Below the pieces are notes generated by a model that was not told the origin of the DNA, ran no database searches, and worked only from the letters and a program-made list of their open reading frames with translations. A stretch of DNA of 8,007 bases from JBMNCQ01 sp049366715. Its GTDB lineage: Bacteria > Bacillota > Peptococcia > Peptococcales > BICA1-8. The stretch lies in contig JBMNCQ010000025.1 of NCBI GenBank assembly GCA_049366715.1, positions 1 through 8,007 of the forward strand, written 5' to 3'. The translations under genes were made by a program, and so were the position numbers. Below, one piece after another: positions 1-5,146 of this stretch. Position 1 is the first letter of the stretch, and each line of letters opens with the position of its first letter.

Positions 1-559
1 TGCGGCTGTTGCAAATAAGCCCGCCGAGTTTTACATGCCCGGCATCGGCAAATTTCCTGATACCCTTGCAGATATTATTGGCAGCGTACATTGCCATCAT
101 TTCACCGGAACAGACGATATAGATTTCCTCGGCTTTGCCTTCCCTCATGGGCATGGCGAAACCGCCGCAGACCACGTCTCCCAGGACATCATAGAATACG
201 TAGTCCAGTGGGGCTTCGGCTTCGTAGCCGCCCAGTTGCTCCAGCAGATTGATGGCGGTAATGATGCCCCTTCCCGCGCAGCCGACACCCGGTTCCGGGC
301 CGCCGGACTCCACGCACAGGGTGCTGCCGAAACCGGATTTGCGTACGAGGTCGAGTTCGACATCCTCTCCTTCTTCGCGAAGCGTATCGAGCACCGTTTT
401 CTGGGCAAGTCCCCCCAGCAGTAATCTTGTTGAGTCCGCCTTAGGGTCGCATCCTACTACCAGCACATGGTTTCCCATTTCGGCCAGCGCCGCTACTGTA
501 TTCTGGGTTGTAGTCGATTTCCCGATGCCTCCCTTTCCGTAAATAGCTATTTTCCTCAT
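1..559 (-). CDS. nifH: Nitrogenase iron protein NifH, N-terminal 186 residues (runs off the left edge)
   Basis: This is the Fe protein (dinitrogenase reductase), the ATP-driven electron donor to the MoFe protein in nitrogen fixation, cytoplasmic and homodimeric. The translation starts MRKIAIYGKGGIGKSTTTQN and carries the P-loop GKGGIGKST at residues 8-16, the switch region VGCDPKADSTR at about 35-45, and the two cysteines that ligate the shared 4Fe-4S cluster, Cys94 (VGCAGRG) and Cys131 (DVVCGGFAMP). Arg97 matches the arginine that is ADP-ribosylated in some diazotrophs. The ATG at 559 is preceded by a strong GGGAGG ribosome site 6-7 bases away. The family is usually 270-290 residues, so about 90 are missing beyond base 1, where the reading frame is still open at the NSR of LICNSR. 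The wording (TVLDTLREEGEDVELD, EEIYIVCSGEMMAMYAANN) looks like the anaerobe-type cluster III proteins; AnfH-like is a less likely reading. Other nif genes would lie off the window. The leader has an unusual inverted repeat, listed separately. Confidence 0.95.
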   Translation of the reverse strand, partial: MRKIAIYGKGGIGKSTTTQNTVAALAEMGNHVLVVGCDPKADSTRLLLGGLAQKTVLDTLREEGEDVELDLVRKSGFGSTLCVESGGPEPGVGCAGRGIITAINLLEQLGGYEAEAPLDYVFYDVLGDVVCGGFAMPMREGKAEEIYIVCSGEMMAMYAANNICKGIRKFADAGHVKLGGLICNSR

Positions 560-565
560 GAACTT

Positions 566-648
566 CCTCCCTGCATAAACTGATTTTGGTTAACTATTTT
601 ATGGTTTATATTCTAGCAACCGAATATTATCTGTGGATTGCAGGGAGG
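566..648 (-). promoter_or_regulatory. nifH leader with inverted repeat covering the Shine-Dalgarno
   Basis: On the minus strand CCTCCCTGCA (plus positions 639-648) is followed 63 bases later by its exact complement TGCAGGGAGG (566-575), which holds the nifH ribosome-binding site. If both arms are transcribed, a 10-bp GC-rich stem would hide the site. The rest of the 158-bp gap is AT-rich. I see only a weak candidate promoter, TTGGTA (672-677) and TATTTA (649-654) spaced by 17 bases, which would start transcription inside the upstream arm. Read-through from the upstream regulator gene would include both arms. Seen: the repeat. Inferred: any function. Confidence 0.6.
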
Positions 649-654
649 TAAATA

Positions 655-678
655 ATTGGTTTCCTGAGTGTTACCAAT
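655..678. repeat. Inverted repeat ATTGGT-N12-ACCAAT upstream of nifH
   Basis: Six-base perfect arms (655-660 and 673-678) lie 12 bases apart in the gap between the regulator gene and nifH. The size suits a dimeric regulator's operator. It overlaps the only promoter-like sequence I can see for nifH. The arms are short enough that chance is a real possibility. Confidence 0.3.
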
Positions 679-717
679 ATGTTAAATACGGGGAATAGGG
701 TTAAGCCGTAACGGATT

Positions 718-1437
718 TTATACCTTGGAGCGGAATGTATAACCTACGCCGCGGACTGTTTTTATATAAGTTTCATCTACGTCGCCGATTTTGGCGCGCA
801 GGCGGCGTATGTGCACGTCTATGGTACGGGTGCCCCCGTAATAGTCATATCCCCAGATCGTGTTCAGTAATGTATCGCGGGTGAAAACCCGTCCGCGATT
901 AACAATAAGATGCCTGAGGAGTTCGAATTCCTTGAACGTCAGGTCCAGCAATTCACCCTTTACCCTTACCTCATAACACTCGGGGATTATAGTGAGGTCT
1001 CCTATATTTATTGTCTTCTGGTTACTGATCTGCCGGTATTGATAAACCGTCCTGTTTATCCTGAAATTGAGTTCCGACAGCTTATACGGATAAATTATCG
1101 TATTGGTAAAATTAAAGTCGAGGGGGACTTTATTAATCGTATTTTCCGAAAAGACGGCAATTATGGGAATGTTCTTCGATATCAAATCATTTTGCATCAA
1201 GATTTCACAAGTGTTCAGCCTGTCATCATCCCATTCTGTCAATCCGATTATAATTCCCTGCGGCATCAGGTTTATTAAACTGCTGACCTTTGTGTCCTGG
1301 TATTCCCCTTGCGTGTGTTTATACCCCAAACCGGAGAGGTCCTTTTCGAGTTCACGCAGCAGTTTTTTACCGGTCTCGAATATTATAAAAAGACCCTTCC
1401 TGTTCTCTTTATTCGGTTGGATTTTTGATTCCTGCAT
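718..1437 (-). CDS. OmpR/PhoB-type DNA-binding regulator with degenerate receiver domain
   Basis: A 239-residue regulator of response-regulator layout. The C-terminal winged helix (about residues 143-238) is well preserved: LTFKEFELLRHL (166-177), RVFTRDTLLNTIWGYDYY (183-200), the recognition-helix stretch TRTIDVHIRRLRAKI (203-217) and the wing TVRGVGYTF (227-235). The N-terminal half has the receiver outline but not its chemistry. The acidic pair after strand 1 is replaced (FIIFETG, 17-23), the phospho-acceptor aspartate aligns with Gly65 (GIIIGLTEW), and the conserved lysine before proline aligns with Tyr116 (YPYKLSEL). It is therefore unlikely to be switched by a kinase, and may work constitutively, by ligand or by protein contact. 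ATG 1437 has AGGTGAT 8 bases upstream. The gene lies on the same strand as nifH with 158 bp between, so it is a candidate nif regulator by position only. The DNA-binding class is certain; the target is unknown. Confidence 0.88.
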   Translation of the reverse strand: MQESKIQPNKENRKGLFIIFETGKKLLRELEKDLSGLGYKHTQGEYQDTKVSSLINLMPQGIIIGLTEWDDDRLNTCEILMQNDLISKNIPIIAVFSENTINKVPLDFNFTNTIIYPYKLSELNFRINRTVYQYRQISNQKTINIGDLTIIPECYEVRVKGELLDLTFKEFELLRHLIVNRGRVFTRDTLLNTIWGYDYYGGTRTIDVHIRRLRAKIGDVDETYIKTVRGVGYTFRSKV

Positions 1438-1442
1438 TTCTT

Positions 1443-1559
1443 ATTATCACCTTTTCCTTTATTAATACTACCATTCTAATATTTCAATGATGTTTCATTT
1501 CTGATTCATGCCTGTTAACGTGCAAATTTGCATAAAATTTCCGGGAAAAGGTGATGATA
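1443..1559 (-). promoter_or_regulatory. Leader of the degenerate-regulator gene with long inverted repeat covering its Shine-Dalgarno
   Basis: ATCACCTTTTCC (minus strand, plus positions 1544-1555) is the exact complement of GGAAAAGGTGAT (1446-1457), the ribosome-binding region of the gene starting at 1437. Beyond one mismatch (1445 against 1556) three more pairs form, giving 15 of 16 over 1442-1457 and 1544-1559. The span between the 12-bp cores is 86 bases. In RNA this would bury the ribosome site; as DNA it could be an invertible segment or a paired operator. Candidate promoters lie both inside it (TTGAAA with TAATAA, weak) and outside it in the very AT-rich stretch 1560-1611, so I cannot say whether both arms are transcribed. 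Confidence 0.6.
1521..1532. repeat. 12-bp perfect palindrome TGCAAATTTGCA
   Basis: A perfect palindrome inside the segment bounded by the inverted repeat, 84 bp upstream of the start at 1437. Perfect palindromes of this size upstream of a gene are often operators for dimeric repressors. No other copy was noticed in the window, so its link to a particular regulator is unknown. Confidence 0.4.
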
Positions 1560-1610
1560 TCGATAAGACTAATGCTGTTTAAAGTAAAAAATATATAAAT
1601 ATTTGTTGAT

Positions 1611-1658
1611 TAAAAAATTCCCCCGCGTGGATTTGTAAGATTCAAACCGGATAGGGGA
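1611..1658 (-). terminator. Possible intrinsic terminator after the PlsY-like gene
   Basis: Reading the minus strand, TCCCC (1654-1658) pairs with GGGGA (1619-1623). Between them GGTTTG (1643-1648) pairs with CAAATCC (1629-1635) with one bulged base and a 7-base loop. A run of six T follows (1612-1617). The position is right, downstream of the minus-strand block ending at 1698 and ahead of the next gene's leader. The outer stem is short with internal loops, so confidence is limited. Confidence 0.4.
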
Positions 1659-1697
1659 TGGATATTTGAACAGGGATATTAATAGATGCGCAGGGTT

Positions 1698-2380
1698 TCA
1701 TATCTTTGAATTTGTCTTTATGTGCGGAGAGTTAAGATGCTGTTGATTGTATAGAAAATGTAGTTTGTGCGCATAATTTTGGGGGAAGGTTGTGTTGTAT
1801 GCCTGCCCGGTTGAATTCAGCGCGTTATGCCTGTTGGTTCTGGATAATTGCAGGCGTTTTATAGCCATCAACAATAAAAGGCCTAATGGATAGACTGCTA
1901 TCGTTCCTGCGGCGTTATCGACAAGCGCTGCGAATGCCATTATAAAAACCCCTGTAATCGTGCTTAACCATGAGCGGCGTGTGATCAGCATCGTGATCGC
2001 CGCAGCTAAAAGGCCGCACCCCAGCGGAAGAATCATAACAGCGCCTATGGCTCCGGCCATGGTGGTGGCTCCCTGTCCGCCCTTGAAATGCAGAAATATC
2101 GACCAGTTGTGCCCGGCCATAGCCGCCAGTCCCGCCAGCATGGTTACGGCAGGGGAGTGGGTGACTGCGTGGGCTATAATAACAGCCAGCACGCCCAGCG
2201 CTATGTCCATAAAGACTGTAAGCAGGTAGGGGACCCCATTTTGCGGTATACGGATGCAGCACTGATAGTCCCGTCCGCTTCTTTGCGCATGTCGGAATGT
2301 CCGAATATCTTCGCTATTATGCAGGTGGAAGATATCGAGCCTATAAGATAAGCGGCAATCAGGCTAAGAACGGCAGGCAT
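1698..2380 (-). pseudogene. PlsY-like glycerol-3-phosphate acyltransferase, broken by a frameshift
   Basis: PlsY enzymes are integral membrane proteins that move an acyl group from acyl phosphate to glycerol 3-phosphate, the first step of phospholipid synthesis. The first segment starts at ATG 2380 (MPAVLSLIAAYLIGSISS, then CIIAKIFGHSDMRK) and reaches a stop at 2201-2203. The rest continues in another frame from about 2230, with MDIALGVLAV and the family signature GHNWSIFL / FKGGQGATT, and ends at 1698. Adding one base in the run of four C (minus strand; plus 2229-2232, GGGG) joins MGSP to YLLTVFMDIALG and restores 227 residues, near the usual 200. The family's glycine/asparagine-rich segment after the first helices is also divergent (DGTISAASVYRKMG), so this may be a paralog already drifting. 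The last 45 or so residues are polar and unlike PlsY, possibly read-through past a lost stop. An in-frame TAA precedes ATG 2380 and the ribosome site is poor. A sequencing error in the homopolymer is the main alternative. Confidence 0.75.
2229..2237. other. Frameshift site in the PlsY-like gene (GGGGACCCC)
   Basis: Adjacent four-base G and C runs sit where the PlsY-like reading frame jumps. One missing base here explains the break fully; the flanking codons on both sides give good family sequence. It is a typical spot for slippage in the cell or miscalling in sequencing. Confidence 0.7.
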
Positions 2381-2481
2381 GGTTTATTCTGTTATGCTCC
2401 TCGTATTATTTTTAATGCATATTACGTCTTCATTTTTCGTGTACATTGTCGGATTTCTGTTTTTACATGGTCGGGAAACCG

Positions 2482-2787
2482 TTATTTATTTTCTTTCAAA
2501 CCTTTGGCGACTGCGTAAATACCGATAAAGATCATCGCAACGATAACCGGGGCGATAATACTGAACAGGGACGGGAATGTTGCCCAGTTATCAACCCATA
2601 CCCAATCCTGTCCGACCGGGAATGACCACCAATCGAGCCATATACCCCCTTGCCCGACCAGTACGGCGCCGAGGATGCCGAAAAATACAGTTGCTATAAT
2701 ATTAAGGCTTTTTCTTCCGGGGAATATCAGTTTGGCTAAAATACCGAGAATCAAACCGATTAAGATGTACCAGATTATGCTGCTCAC
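2482..2787 (-). CDS. GlsB/YeaQ/YmgE-type small membrane protein (transglycosylase-associated family)
   Basis: A 101-residue hydrophobic protein with three likely membrane helices (about 4-22, 28-48 and 74-95). The start WYILIGLILGILAKLIFPG matches the family's first helix with its conserved small-residue spacing and the LAK..FPG turn, and a second Gly-rich helix follows (FFGILGAVLVG). The family is usually 80-90 residues. The extra length is a Trp-rich loop (IWLDWWSFPVGQDWVWVDNW, about 49-68) between helices 2 and 3, which looks specific to this lineage. The family name is historical; the members are stress-linked inner-membrane proteins without a proven reaction. The start is GTG at 2787, preceded by AAGGAGG at good distance, and no in-frame ATG is better. 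It could share a transcript with the genes upstream on the same strand. Confidence 0.85.
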   Translation of the reverse strand: MSSIIWYILIGLILGILAKLIFPGRKSLNIIATVFFGILGAVLVGQGGIWLDWWSFPVGQDWVWVDNWATFPSLFSIIAPVIVAMIFIGIYAVAKGLKENK

Positions 2788-2870
2788 TATTTTCCTCCTT
2801 TTTGCATGTTAGATAATAACCGTGTGTTTCGCTTATTCCAGTCGGGGCTTCCCTTTTACCGTACAGTGTT

Positions 2871-3461
2871 TTATCTCCAGATATCCCGGGCCTGTTCGCA
2901 GATATTTTCGATTATTTCGTATTGTTCCTCTATCTTCGGGGCAACCTGTGAAGTCTTGTTTTCTTTTACGCGTTTATAGTTGAAGAGCGACAGGGCACAT
3001 CCCACGAGGCCGAAAATAACAGCGATAATGAACAGTGGGATAATGTCTGCTATAAAGCTTAAAACAGCACCGGCGAAAAATATCAATCCTGTTAACCCGA
3101 AAGTCAGCGCTATTGCTGTAGGATAGGATTCCTTGCTCTTTTCCAGCGAATTAATTATTGTTAATGCGCTTTCGCATTGTTTTTGAAGCAAATTAAGCTG
3201 GCTTTTGCCTTTGATATTCCTGTTTCTTTTAAACTTCAGAATTATCAAACAATTACCGGGTGATAACGGAGATACTTGTGATACTTGCGGTACTTGTGAT
3301 ATCGGCTGTATGATTGCCGGTTCCCAGTTCGCGATCGGCTGCCAGCCAAAATTTTCGTAGCAATCACTGTAAAGAGGTTCGTGTTCCTTCCTGACGGATA
3401 TCGACATGTATTCGTATGATACGAATTTCGTTTCCCCGTTCGTTCTTGTTGCCTCGGTCAT
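2871..3461 (-). CDS. Uncharacterised protein with two membrane helices
   Basis: I do not recognise a named family. The 196-residue product has a soluble N-terminal part with the stretch EPLYSDCYENFGW (28-40), which recalls a motif seen in small hypothetical membrane proteins of Gram-positive bacteria. A proline/serine/valine linker follows (about 50-68), then a Lys/Arg-rich segment (77-88), a probable helix with coiled-coil-like spacing (88-110), a hydrophobic hairpin of two membrane helices (about 115-137 and 139-161), and a charged C-terminal tail ending in an acidic helix (EEQYEIIENICEQARDIW). Both ends would then lie on the same side, probably the cytoplasm. ATG 3461 follows GAGAGG 8 bases upstream. 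It lies between the GlsB-like gene and the tandem small regulators, all on one strand; gaps of 83-122 bp leave open whether they form one transcript. Confidence 0.75.
   Translation of the reverse strand: MTEATRTNGETKFVSYEYMSISVRKEHEPLYSDCYENFGWQPIANWEPAIIQPISQVPQVSQVSPLSPGNCLIILKFKRNRNIKGKSQLNLLQKQCESALTIINSLEKSKESYPTAIALTFGLTGLIFFAGAVLSFIADIIPLFIIAVIFGLVGCALSLFNYKRVKENKTSQVAPKIEEQYEIIENICEQARDIWR
3273..3299 (-). repeat. Three 9-bp tandem units in the linker of the two-helix protein
   Basis: TACTTGTGA, TACTTGCGG, TACTTGTGA stand head to tail in frame and encode SQV-PQV-SQV (residues 55-63). Units 1 and 3 are identical and unit 2 differs at two bases. It is a short repeat in a linker whose copy number may vary between strains without breaking the frame. 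Confidence 0.8.
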
Positions 3462-3543
3462 CGTTTTTTCCTCTCTGAATAAATAAACTCCATTCTTCTT
3501 CTTCCTTTAAGACTATTGAGGGTAACCGTGAGCTGCCACGATC

Positions 3544-3557
3544 GGAGTAACAACTCC
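3544..3557. repeat. Small hairpin GGAGT-AACA-ACTCC
   Basis: Five-base perfect arms with a four-base loop lie in the 122-bp gap between the two-helix protein gene and the first small paralog. There is no T-run on either side, so it is not a standard terminator. It sits 83 bp upstream of the start at 3461. Role unknown. Confidence 0.35.
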
Positions 3558-3583
3558 CGGATATTTTAGCTAATTCGTCTCCC

Positions 3584-3835
3584 CTATATAGCCCGGTAGT
3601 AACTATTCATACCGATTATCTTTTTATCTAAGACTCCTTCTATTACCATGCTTTCAAGCATGAACTGATACGCGAGTGTTTTCAGGTTCACTTTTTCTGC
3701 GATGCCTACACCTTCGACTACTTCGCCGAAGGTATAGGCATTATCCGTGTTCTTTTTTAAAAAATCATACATGCGGGCGTTGATGCCCGTAGTGTAGTCC
3801 GAATCATTATCGAATTGTTTACCTGAGATAGGCAT
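3584..3835 (-). CDS. Small winged-helix-like protein, paralog A
   Basis: An 83-residue protein, 53 of 83 positions identical (about 64%) without gaps to the gene at 3982-4233. The middle reads as a helix-turn-helix: helix MYDFLKKNTDNAYTF (22-36), helix EVVEGVGI (38-45), then a longer helix NLKTLAYQFMLESMV (50-64) that would be the recognition helix, and a short beta wing EGVLDKKIIGMNSYYRAI ending the protein. The most conserved blocks are MPISG at the start, DNAYTF, GIAEK, NLKTL, YQFMLE and DKKII. It is probably a DNA-binding regulator or an adaptor of winged-helix shape; I know no named family for it. The start at ATG 3835 is supported by AAGGGGGTG just upstream and by matching the paralog's first residues. 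It probably arose by tandem duplication. Confidence 0.75.
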   Translation of the reverse strand: MPISGKQFDNDSDYTTGINARMYDFLKKNTDNAYTFGEVVEGVGIAEKVNLKTLAYQFMLESMVIEGVLDKKIIGMNSYYRAI

Positions 3836-3981
3836 TGCACCCCCCTTATTTTTCTATTCCAGTGCCCGGCATCCAGACGCTTGTATCTGGGTATATATTA
3901 TTTATCGCCGGAATCCCTTGTTTTTAATGCAGTTCCTGTATTACCTCGTACAGAAAAGTTATTTCGATGAGGATTATTTAC
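3836..3981. other. Gap between the two small paralogs
   Basis: This 146-bp gap has an imperfect hairpin, CCAGA (3873-3877) with TCTGG (3886-3890) around an 8-base loop, followed on the plus strand by an AT stretch (TATATATTATTTAT). On the minus strand, where the genes lie, no T-run follows, so it does not end the upstream paralog's transcript in the standard way. It may be an operator or nothing. No convincing promoter for paralog A was found. Confidence 0.3.
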
Positions 3982-4233
3982 CTATATCATCTTGTAATAA
4001 CTATGTACGCTGATTATCTTTTTATCTATGACCCCTTCTGTGACCATTCCCTCAAGCATGAACTGATAAATGAGTGTTTTCAGGTTCGCCTTCTCTGCGA
4101 TGCCGGTTCCTTTGACTATCTCATCAAAGGTGTAAGCATTATCCGGATTGTTTTTCAGGAATTCTGATATTCTTCCTTTTATACTGTTGCTGTCGTCTAC
4201 TCCTTTTTCGAATTGTTCTCCCGAGATTGGCAT
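3982..4233 (-). CDS. Small winged-helix-like protein, paralog B
   Basis: The second 83-residue copy has the same layout as its neighbour: MPISGEQF at the start, helix ISEFLKNNPDNAYTF (22-36), helix EIVKGTGI (38-45), candidate recognition helix NLKTLIYQFMLEGMV (50-64), and a wing ending VHSYYKMI. Differences between the copies concentrate at residues 9-24 and the last ten, which suggests the core fold is kept while contacts outside it change. ATG 4233 follows AAAGGAG at 7 bases. A TATACT -10-like box on the minus strand (4270-4275) would give a leader of about 30 bases. It is transcribed away from the response regulator at 4454, with which it shares a 220-bp divergent region, so it may be controlled by that regulator or act there itself. 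DNA binding is inferred from predicted secondary structure only. Confidence 0.77.
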   Translation of the reverse strand: MPISGEQFEKGVDDSNSIKGRISEFLKNNPDNAYTFDEIVKGTGIAEKANLKTLIYQFMLEGMVTEGVIDKKIISVHSYYKMI

Positions 4234-4453
4234 TGTAAAACTCCTTTCTTGTTTTTCTTTGATAAAGTTAGTATATTTTCCCGAAGTAACATGAAAGTAA
4301 ACTTTTTAAATTATTTTTATAATAGTTTTCCTGTTTACTTTTAGTTTATTTGGACGGCTTAATATAGTTTATAAAGCGGCAGTCTCATGTGATTTGCCGA
4401 TGGGTCTATGGATTGATATAGTTAAAAAGAGACATATGATACGGAGGTAAAAT
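4234..4453. promoter_or_regulatory. Divergent promoter region between paralog B and the two-component operon
   Basis: This AT-rich 220-bp region serves both directions. It contains a 9-bp perfect inverted repeat, AAAGTAAAC (4294-4302) and GTTTACTTT (4333-4341), with 30 bases between the arms. It also has two copies of TAGTTTAT (4342-4349 and 4365-4372) spaced 23 bases start to start, about two helix turns, the face-repeating arrangement OmpR/PhoB-type regulators favour; a partial copy TAGTTTT is at 4323-4329. On the plus strand TTGATA (4413-4418) and TATGAT (4435-4440) are 16 bases apart and near consensus, but they would start transcription inside the ribosome site (GGAGGT, 4443-4448), so the real start may lie further upstream. 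Autoregulation by the adjacent response regulator is a guess. Confidence 0.45.
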
Positions 4454-5146
4454 ATGGCCACGGTTCTTATAGTAGAGGATGATAAAAATACGCAGCTTTT
4501 AACGACTGCCCGTTTGAAACCTTATTTCAATTTAGTCTGTGCCGAAAATGGACAGGAGGCACTGGATATAATATATAAAACCCATGTCGACCTTATCGTT
4601 GCGGATATAACGATGCCTGAAATGGATGGATATACCCTTTTAAAAACGCTGCGAAACGAAAAAATAGATACCCCTGTATTACTTCTTACCGCCAGGCATT
4701 CTTTTGAAGACAAGAGGAAGGGCTTTTCATCCGGAACGGATGATTACATGACAAAACCGGTCGATTACGAGGAATTGCTTTGGAGGGTCAACGCCTTGCT
4801 CAGAAGGTCAAAAATAGCAAGCGAGAGAAAAATAGTGTTGGAGTCTATTACCATCGACTCGGCGACATATTCGGTTATTTCCGATGGTGAATCGACTGTA
4901 CTGCCCAAAAAAGAGTTTGAGTTGTTGTATAAATTGCTTTCCTATCCCGGTATTATTTTTACAAGGACTCAGCTGCTCGATGAAATCTGGGGCTTTGATT
5001 CCGAGAGCGGGGAAGACACGATCAAAACACATATCAACAGGCTCCGCAGCAGGTTCGTTAATTGTCCCGAGTTTGAAATCATCACAATTAAGGGCCTTGG
5101 ATATAAGGCTGAAATAAGGAAGAAGGGATTGGAAGCGGGAAAATGA
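4454..5146 (+). CDS. Two-component response regulator, OmpR/PhoB family
   Basis: A complete 230-residue transcription factor switched by aspartate phosphorylation. Receiver domain (about 3-117): acidic pocket EDD at 8-10, phospho-acceptor Asp51 (VADITMPEMDGY), Thr79 (LLLTAR) and Lys101 before Pro102 (YMTKPVDYEELL), so all switch residues are present. The C-terminal winged helix (about 127-222) shows LPKKEFELLYKLL (150-162), FTRTQLLDEIWGF (169-181), the recognition-helix stretch EDTIKTHINRLRSRF (187-201) and the wing TIKGLGYKAE (211-220). ATG 4454 has GGAGGT 5 bases upstream. Its stop overlaps the kinase start by four bases (ATGA, 5143-5146), a sign of translational coupling, so the kinase is almost surely its partner. 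The contrast with the switch-less regulator at 718-1437 is clear. Target genes are unknown; the divergent region upstream is one candidate. Confidence 0.95.
   Translation: MATVLIVEDDKNTQLLTTARLKPYFNLVCAENGQEALDIIYKTHVDLIVADITMPEMDGYTLLKTLRNEKIDTPVLLLTARHSFEDKRKGFSSGTDDYMTKPVDYEELLWRVNALLRRSKIASERKIVLESITIDSATYSVISDGESTVLPKKEFELLYKLLSYPGIIFTRTQLLDEIWGFDSESGEDTIKTHINRLRSRFVNCPEFEIITIKGLGYKAEIRKKGLEAGK

Noticed and set aside
35..424. Open frame of 129 codons on the plus strand
   Set aside because: It lies fully antisense to nifH, whose frame carries all the catalytic motifs; the translation has no family sense and no ribosome site.
910..1278. Open frames on the plus strand over the degenerate regulator gene
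   Set aside because: Antisense shadows of a well-supported winged-helix gene; no ribosome site and no recognisable domain.
3873..3890. CCAGA/TCTGG hairpin between the small paralogs, as a terminator
   Set aside because: On the strand that carries the genes there is no T-run after the stem.
3967..4167. 66-codon plus-strand frame
   Set aside because: Antisense to paralog B, which is supported by its 64% identical tandem copy on the minus strand.
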